Shown here: piece after piece, positions 59,512 to 64,000 of the stretch
Position numbering within the stretch: position 1 is the first letter of the stretch
Layout of the letters: each line of letters begins with the position of its first letter
Assembly (NCBI RefSeq): GCF_003073375.1
Contig: NZ_CP029002.1
Coordinates: 3,632,001 to 3,696,000 of the forward strand
DNA: 64,000 bases
Reading direction: 5' to 3'
Source: Lysinibacillus sp. 2017
GTDB taxonomy: Bacteria > Bacillota > Bacilli > Bacillales_A > Planococcaceae
The notes under the pieces: generated by a model
Seen by the model: only the letters and a program-made list of their open reading frames with translations
Told to the model about the DNA's origin: nothing
The model's database searches: none
Translations under genes and position numbers: made by a program

Positions 59512-60396
59512 TTGAAAAATGGAATTGGAAGTACATTAAAAAATTCAAGAAAACAACGTGGGCTAACACAACAACAATTAGCAGAAGGAATTTGTACTCA
59601 AGCTATGATTAGCCACTTTGAGAAAGGAGAATCCGTCCCGTCAAGTATCGTCTTATATGAATTAGCTACGCGCTTATCAATCGATATCAATGACTTTTTC
59701 AAAGACTTAAAGCCTTCTACAAAACTATTAGACAATCAAAATCATATGCACCAATTAATAAGGAAGTTAGTCGCACAATATGACTATTCTTCTGTAAAAA
59801 TTCTAGTAGAGGCTGAATTAGAAAAAAAATCAAATTTATCTTCTGAAGAATTGGTTTTTTTATATTGGCATCAAGGAATTTATGAATGGGAGCTTACTAA
59901 AGATGCCTTTTACGCCCTTAAAATATTCGAAAAAGCGCTTAGTATCCCTTTAAATTCGAATAGTACGTTGCCTATCTCAATTCGAAACAGCCGCGCGATA
60001 ATTCATTTTAATCAAAATAACTATGCCCTTGCATTAGAAGAATATGAAGATTGTCTTGAGCTTATTAAACAAATGAAAGAAATAGATACGAATATTATCA
60101 AAAAAGTATATTTCGGCCTCTCGCGCGTTCATTTATACGATGAAAAATATGAAGAAGCCTTACTTTATTGTGAATCAGCTATTCAAATGGCCATCCAACA
60201 AGAATCGCTTTATTTACTTGGCGAGTTGCTATTCCAAAAAGGACGCATTTATATTAAAGCGAATGATTGGTATCAAGGAAGCATCGCTCTAAATCAAGCA
60301 AAAACTTTATTTGAATTAGAAGGGAAAATAGAAAACATTAAAGTAATTAATAAATTACTTACTAAACAAGAAGAAAATGAGGAGGATTTCCAATGA
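59512..60396 (+). CDS. PlcR/Rgg-like (RRNPP) peptide-responsive transcriptional regulator
   Basis: 294 residues, close to PlcR (285). Xre-type helix-turn-helix at residues 5-62 (LKNSRKQRGLTQQQLAEGIC, MISHFEKGESVPS) followed by a helical TPR region to the end with paired repeats (LALEEYEDCLELIKQM, YEEALLYCESAIQMAI, YQGSIALNQAKTLFELEG). TTG start at 59512, AAAGGA 9 nt upstream; the neighbouring ATG is out of frame. Its stop overlaps the start of a secreted-propeptide gene (ATGA), as expected for regulator-peptide pairs. Likely binds that peptide after re-import and controls genes to the right. Family confident, ligand inferred. Confidence 0.87.
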   Translation: MKNGIGSTLKNSRKQRGLTQQQLAEGICTQAMISHFEKGESVPSSIVLYELATRLSIDINDFFKDLKPSTKLLDNQNHMHQLIRKLVAQYDYSSVKILVEAELEKKSNLSSEELVFLYWHQGIYEWELTKDAFYALKIFEKALSIPLNSNSTLPISIRNSRAIIHFNQNNYALALEEYEDCLELIKQMKEIDTNIIKKVYFGLSRVHLYDEKYEEALLYCESAIQMAIQQESLYLLGELLFQKGRIYIKANDWYQGSIALNQAKTLFELEGKIENIKVINKLLTKQEENEEDFQ

Positions 60397-60551
60397 AACA
60401 AACAGTAAAGGTATTCTTACTATCTATCAGTTTTATTTGCTCAATTATAGTGACAGGTAACACACTCATTTCAGCTAATGAAGACCAATTTACCGCAGGC
60501 TATATTGTCCCTTTAGGTGATGACGATATTAAAGATATCCACAATTATTAA
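60393..60551 (+). CDS. Secreted signalling propeptide of RRNPP type
   Basis: 52-residue ORF below usual length limits. Basic start MKQTVKVF, hydrophobic core LLSISFICSIIVTGNTLI, and a Sec-type cleavage site (LISA before NEDQ), leaving 24 residues NEDQFTAGYIVPLG plus DDDIKDIHNY. ATG overlaps the regulator stop by 4 bp and has GAGGAG 7 nt upstream. Size, export signal and position match PapR, NprX and Phr precursors, where a C-terminal or internal 5-8-mer is the active signal. Mature form undetermined. No terminator was seen after it, so it may run into the next unit. Confidence 0.8.
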   Translation: MKQTVKVFLLSISFICSIIVTGNTLISANEDQFTAGYIVPLGDDDIKDIHNY

Positions 60552-60595
60552 TTTATTTATAAAAAAATTAATATATTAATAATTTAAGAAGGAAC

Positions 60596-60614
60596 TTTCT
60601 AAAAAATATAGAAA
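60596..60614. promoter_or_regulatory. Perfect 6-7-6 dyad (candidate regulator box)
   Basis: TTTCTA-N7-TAGAAA, exact inverted repeat, resembling the dyad before the regulator. It covers the place of a -35 for a TATATT at 60625-60630, which has no -35 of its own, as in an activator-dependent promoter. Confidence 0.5.
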
Positions 60615-60621
60615 ATAGTAG

Positions 60622-60640
60622 GTGTATATTCTTCATACAC
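60622..60640. promoter_or_regulatory. Second 6-7-6 dyad
   Basis: GTGTAT-N7-ATACAC, exact inverted repeat with the same 6-7-6 layout, its centre 26 bp from the first. It covers the candidate -10. Could be an operator or a 5' UTR hairpin. Confidence 0.4.
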
Positions 60641-60665
60641 GATTAAAAACTAGGAGGCTATATTT

Positions 60666-60989
60666 ATGAAAAGAAAGTTATCTATTTTTGCAGCAACCAG
60701 TTTAGCATTAAGTCTTGTAATGACCGTACCACTTACTACTTCTGCTACACCAAGTCAGACAGATTTGGTCGAAACACAAGCATACTCGAAATTTGTAACA
60801 AAATTAGTCACTTTGCCGGGAATAGTTATACCTAGTAATACGTATATTTATAGAGAAGGTAACTGGGTGGGTACTTTAACTAGAACAAGTTATCAAAATG
60901 ATGGGACAAACACCTTAGCGTACTATTCAGGAACTGTTACATGCTCTAGTAATTGTACTTTACCTACTAGCATCGCTGAAACTGAATAA
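60666..60989 (+). CDS. Small secreted protein, candidate bacteriocin/effector
   Basis: 107 residues with a textbook signal peptide (MKRKLSIFAATSLALSLVMT, cleavage after TTSA). The mature 80 residues hold no membrane segment: VTKLVTLPGIVIPSNTYIY, GNWVGTLTRTSYQNDG, LAYYSGTVTCSSNCTLPT. The last part suggests a short beta-structure with one disulfide (CSSNC). AGGAGG 8 nt before ATG. A terminator follows, then the ABC genes. Function unknown; its place between a peptide-sensing regulator and a transporter suggests an exported antimicrobial or signal protein. Confidence 0.72.
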   Translation: MKRKLSIFAATSLALSLVMTVPLTTSATPSQTDLVETQAYSKFVTKLVTLPGIVIPSNTYIYREGNWVGTLTRTSYQNDGTNTLAYYSGTVTCSSNCTLPTSIAETE

Positions 60990-60997
60990 TAGAAAAC

Positions 60998-61037
60998 AGC
61001 CAGGAGCAGGTTGTCTACCGCTGCTGGCTATTTTTTA
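60998..61037 (+). terminator. Terminator after secreted-protein gene
   Basis: Stem AGCCAGGAGCAG / CTGCTGGCT with TTTTTT. The ABC genes start about 70 bp later without a clear promoter, so partial readthrough is likely and would make the secreted protein in excess. Confidence 0.75.
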
Positions 61038-61106
61038 TTTTGGTTAATCTATTCACTCCTATTAAGTTACTTATTTGATAGAAGATTTTTCTATGGAGGT
61101 GGGAAA

Positions 61107-62372
61107 TTGATCAGACTTATCCAATTTGAAATGAAGAAGTTATGGCGCTCTAGTTATTTTATGTGGTTGTTAATGGTTTTAGTAGTTGTTGTACTAGCTT
61201 TTTATGTATACATTTATGCAAATACAACTTCTATTGATACCGAAATAACAAAGCAACAAGATTCTATTTATACAACCGAGCAGCATATTGCGGAGTTGAA
61301 TAAAAAAATAGAAGCAGGTATCAAGGAGCCAGGAGTGAATCTTGAAAAAGAGGTTGGTCTATATAATGAAATGTTAGCTACGGATTACTTAATTTTGAAT
61401 GCACTTGAGCAGCAAGATTGGTCAGCTTACTTTTCTCTACTAACCAAAAATCACGAATACGCAGTCCAAATAGCTAACGGGGAACTCCTACAGCAATCAT
61501 ACAATACTTATATGTGGCCAACCCCCTATACTACGATCTCACTTGGAGAAAAATATGCTTGGATGCAAAAGTATGTTGTCGAGCCTGTATTTCCTATTCA
61601 CACATTTTCATGGATGACAACTTATGATGAAGAGTTTTCTGATGCGATTGTAGAGAACTTTGTTTTAACATCCTCTAACAAACATTCTTCAACAGGATTA
61701 TATTTTTCCTATGAATTATTTGCTTACGGTCTCTCACTCATAGGAATTGTGTACTTCCTATTTCTTTTCAGTGATCTTGTTACAAAAGAAGGCTACGGTC
61801 GAAATGGTCCGATTCAATTTTTATGGACACAGCCTATTAAACGTTATCAAATTTTAATGGTGAAGCTTATTGCAGTAATGGTTATTTCTATTATGCTACT
61901 TGCCCTTGTTTGGGGACTTGCCATGCTATTGGGGATTACTTTCAATAATGGTGGCGATTGGTACTATCCTGTACTAATTTATGGGGAAAATAATCATTTA
62001 TCATTTATCGGAATGGGGTTGTTTTTATTAAAAAGCTTCAGTTTATTCCTCATGTTTTTACTATTTAGCTATAGTTTATTATTTTTATTTTCAGTACTAA
62101 CAAACCGTGCCATTATTGCACTTGGTTTGACCATTATGACAATTTTTGTAGGAATCCAAATAATCAATCAGTCGCTTACGTTCACCTATACACAATGGGT
62201 TCCCTTTCATTATGTTAATGTTTTTGAAGTTGTCTCCAATGAATATGCGGTTCGTCATGACCAATTTGCTATTTCTTATGAAACGGGGATGCTCACATTA
62301 TTTGTAGGTAGTGTCATCATTCTACTATTTACATTTGTCCTATCGAAGCTCAAACAAGGGGGGATTAGATGA
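61107..62372 (+). CDS. ABC-2 type transporter permease (first)
   Basis: About 421 residues from a TTG at 61107 behind GGAGGTGGG; the longer in-frame start lies inside the terminator hairpin and is not used. One N-terminal membrane helix (FMWLLMVLVVVVLAFYVYIY), an extracytoplasmic domain of about 190 residues (coiled-coil at the start: DTEITKQQDSIYTTEQHIAE), then five helices. The loop PIQFLWTQPIKRYQILMVK matches a loop in the second permease, so the two are paralogous halves of one transporter. Confidence 0.82.
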   Translation: MIRLIQFEMKKLWRSSYFMWLLMVLVVVVLAFYVYIYANTTSIDTEITKQQDSIYTTEQHIAELNKKIEAGIKEPGVNLEKEVGLYNEMLATDYLILNALEQQDWSAYFSLLTKNHEYAVQIANGELLQQSYNTYMWPTPYTTISLGEKYAWMQKYVVEPVFPIHTFSWMTTYDEEFSDAIVENFVLTSSNKHSSTGLYFSYELFAYGLSLIGIVYFLFLFSDLVTKEGYGRNGPIQFLWTQPIKRYQILMVKLIAVMVISIMLLALVWGLAMLLGITFNNGGDWYYPVLIYGENNHLSFIGMGLFLLKSFSLFLMFLLFSYSLLFLFSVLTNRAIIALGLTIMTIFVGIQIINQSLTFTYTQWVPFHYVNVFEVVSNEYAVRHDQFAISYETGMLTLFVGSVIILLFTFVLSKLKQGGIR

Positions 62373-63250
62373 TTATCGAAGTAAATGGATTAATAAAAAA
62401 ATATAAAAAGCAATTAGTACTCAGTGGTATCAATATTCAAATCGATACACCTCAAATTATCGCCTTAGTCGGTCCAAATGGTTCTGGGAAAACAACCATG
62501 ATGAACTGCCTGATGAACCTGCTACCCTTTCAAGAAGGTCAAGTGACGATTCTTGGGAAAAAGCATACTGATGCTTCTCTATTTTATGAAGTTTCTTATT
62601 TACAAGATAATCGTATTTTATATGGAGACTTAACAGGCTATGATCATTTAAAGTTTATATGTCATATACAAAGAATTCCTCTCTCACGTGTGAAGGAAAT
62701 AGCTGTTTATGTAGGAATGGATAGCTATTTAAAAAAACGTGTACGCAGCTATTCTCTCGGTATGAAGCAGCACCTCTTACTTGCGATGGCCATTATAAAT
62801 AGACCAAAGCTCTTATTATTGGATGAACCTGTTAATGGTCTAGATCCAACAAGTGCCATCCATATGCGAAATATTTTACTAGATTTACACGCTAAAGGAA
62901 CGACCATTATTATTTCTTCGCATAATTTAGATGAAATCGATAAACTGACTAATACAATCTACTTTATGAAAGATGGCCAGCTTTTAAAAGAGTCGTTAGA
63001 GAATTATTCAACAAGTCATTATAAACTTACGGTTTCTAATATCGAAAAAGCTAAGGAAATCCTGTCAGACCAAACATTTGATTATACAGTGGAAGATCAG
63101 TCGATTTTATTTGAAGAAACTAAGGTAGTGCTTCAAGCCATTATCGATGCCCTCAATCAAAATGAAATTCAAATTAACAAAATTGAAAACTACAAAATTG
63201 GAGCAGAACGACGTTATATGGAGCTGTTTGAAAGTGAGTTGTGGAGATGA
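62369..63250 (+). CDS. ABC transporter ATP-binding protein (BcrA-like)
   Basis: 293 residues. Walker A GPNGSGKTTMM, signature YSLGMKQHLLLAMA, Walker B LLLDEPVNGLDPT, switch His in ISSHNLDEI. The YSLGMKQ signature and EPVNGLDP resemble BcrA and lantibiotic-immunity ATPases. A C-terminal extension of about 80 residues (SNIEKAKEILSDQ) is usual in that group. Overlaps both permease genes by 4 bp, so all three are coupled. Confidence 0.88.
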   Translation: MIIEVNGLIKKYKKQLVLSGINIQIDTPQIIALVGPNGSGKTTMMNCLMNLLPFQEGQVTILGKKHTDASLFYEVSYLQDNRILYGDLTGYDHLKFICHIQRIPLSRVKEIAVYVGMDSYLKKRVRSYSLGMKQHLLLAMAIINRPKLLLLDEPVNGLDPTSAIHMRNILLDLHAKGTTIIISSHNLDEIDKLTNTIYFMKDGQLLKESLENYSTSHYKLTVSNIEKAKEILSDQTFDYTVEDQSILFEETKVVLQAIIDALNQNEIQINKIENYKIGAERRYMELFESELWR

Positions 63251-64000
63251 GACTATTTCAATTTGAACTCAAAAAAATCATCTTCGGTAAACGATTTCTC
63301 TATATAATAGTATTCCTTATCCTCTGCATCAGTGCCCTATTTTTACGAAATCATATTTTTCAAGCAACGATTCAACAAGAACGAGAAGAGCATATTCTTT
63401 CAGCGATGCGCGAAGGTCAAAAGAATATAAGTCAGCTTGAGTTAACTATTGAAAATAACCCTAAGGATGAAGTAGCCAAGGGAAAAATCATTCGAATGGA
63501 GGAAATCATCAATACACTTTTTGATATGCGTAAAGCATTTCATGCAGGTGATTGGCAACAAGAATTAAGAATAGAAAATCTTTTTTTAGCACAGCTCCAG
63601 GATTACAAGGCAATGGGTGGAGAATTTTCATATCTCAGTGAGGACATTAAGAGAACTTTAGCATACAATACCAAACATATCGCGACAAATATTGCACCAG
63701 AGCATGAAACATACAGTACAGCGCTTCCTAATTTTATGAAGCAAATTATTGATATTATTGTTAACTTCGGGATAATTGCCGTTGTACTAATCCTTGTGGG
63801 TGATAGTTTAACGACGGAATTTGAGCAACGTAGCATCCAATTTTTATATACACAGCCTTTGAAAAAAAGCGCCATCATACGTAGCAAATTCTGGAGTGCT
63901 GTAATCATTTATGGTGTAGTAACTCTATGTAGTCTAGTTACTGCTTGGGGTGTCGCTCTACTTTTCGGAAAACAAGGAACGTTTTTATATCCTATACTAA
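63247..64000 (+). CDS. ABC-2 type transporter permease (second, partial)
   Basis: 251 codons seen, cut by the right edge. MRLFQFELKKIIFGKRFLY begins as in the first permease. One helix (YIIVFLILCISALFL), then an extracytoplasmic coiled-coil (EREEHILSAMREGQKNISQL), then further helices from about residue 175 (IIDIIVNFGIIAVVLILVG). SIQFLYTQPLKKSAIIRSK parallels SIQFLWTQ-type loop of the first. A heterodimeric membrane part is likely. Confidence 0.82.
   Translation, partial: MRLFQFELKKIIFGKRFLYIIVFLILCISALFLRNHIFQATIQQEREEHILSAMREGQKNISQLELTIENNPKDEVAKGKIIRMEEIINTLFDMRKAFHAGDWQQELRIENLFLAQLQDYKAMGGEFSYLSEDIKRTLAYNTKHIATNIAPEHETYSTALPNFMKQIIDIIVNFGIIAVVLILVGDSLTTEFEQRSIQFLYTQPLKKSAIIRSKFWSAVIIYGVVTLCSLVTAWGVALLFGKQGTFLYPIL

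Noticed and set aside
60596-60640. PlcR box (TATGNANNNNTNCATA) before the secreted-protein gene
   Set aside because: Dyads are present but neither matches the PlcR consensus, so the regulator is PlcR-like only by protein family.
60666-60989. Lactococcin 972 family identity for the secreted protein
   Set aside because: Gene context (ABC transporter) is similar, but the mature sequence lacks the Trp/Gly/Tyr pattern I would expect and contains Cys.
61011-61106. N-terminal extension of the first ABC permease from a start at 61011
   Set aside because: It begins inside the terminator hairpin of the preceding gene and lacks an RBS; TTG at 61107 has GGAGGTGGG and gives the same N-terminus pattern as the second permease.
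1-64000. tRNA, rRNA, CRISPR arrays, insertion sequences, prophage genes
   Set aside because: None seen: no tandem spacer repeats, no transposase or integrase ORFs, no tRNA T-loop motifs in the gaps.

Overview
The window is a low-GC Bacillota chromosome segment, almost certainly Bacillales. Its backbone is the conserved Bacillus order, read here on the minus strand: ctsR-mcsA-mcsB-clpC-radA-yacL-ispD-ispF-gltX-cysS-mrnC-rlmB-rae1-sigH-rpmGB-secE-nusG-rplK-rplA-rplJ-rplL-ybxB-rpoB-rpoC-rplGB-rpsL-rpsG-fusA-tuf. Protein sequences are close to but distinct from Bacillus subtilis. My best guess is a Planococcaceae member (Lysinibacillus/Solibacillus-like). This is inference, supported partly by an S12 protein with non-standard residues at two streptomycin-resistance positions.

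Layout. 1-4340: a BceRS-BceAB-type antimicrobial-peptide sensing and transport module (permease cut by the left edge) and a LysR regulator. 4418-6595: malate synthase G. 6777-24543: translation and transcription core, with strong promoters before rplGB, rplJ, rpoB and sigH, an L10 leader, and hairpins between many genes that probably set graded expression. 24614-32166: RNA maturation enzymes, CysRS behind a T-box leader (no cysE), GluRS, isoprenoid enzymes and a PIN-TRAM protein. 32471-32809: a decayed acetate/succinate-transporter-like gene. 32912-38974: radA and the CtsR heat-shock operon with a clear CtsR operator.

39171-59288 is more mixed: small membrane proteins, a HemAT-like oxygen sensor, a thioesterase, two aldehyde dehydrogenases with a DUF779 protein, a pseudouridine synthase, a decayed DUF985 cupin gene, a complete branched-chain amino acid ABC transporter (livJ-H-M-G-F), a methyltransferase, Ogt, malate:quinone oxidoreductase, a cupin, DegV, a Zn-peptidase-like protein, a secreted cyclophilin and a lipoprotein. 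A near-consensus parS site lies at 43467-43482.

59512-64000 (to the right edge) is the most novel part. It holds a PlcR-like RRNPP regulator translationally coupled to a 52-residue secreted propeptide, then a secreted 107-residue protein, then an ABC-2 permease / ATPase / permease set. Two similar 6-7-6 dyads lie before the regulator and before the 107-residue gene. I read this as an undescribed peptide-signalling cassette controlling a secreted product and a matching transporter. Sequence supports the architecture; the function is inferred. No tRNA, rRNA, insertion sequence or CRISPR array was seen.
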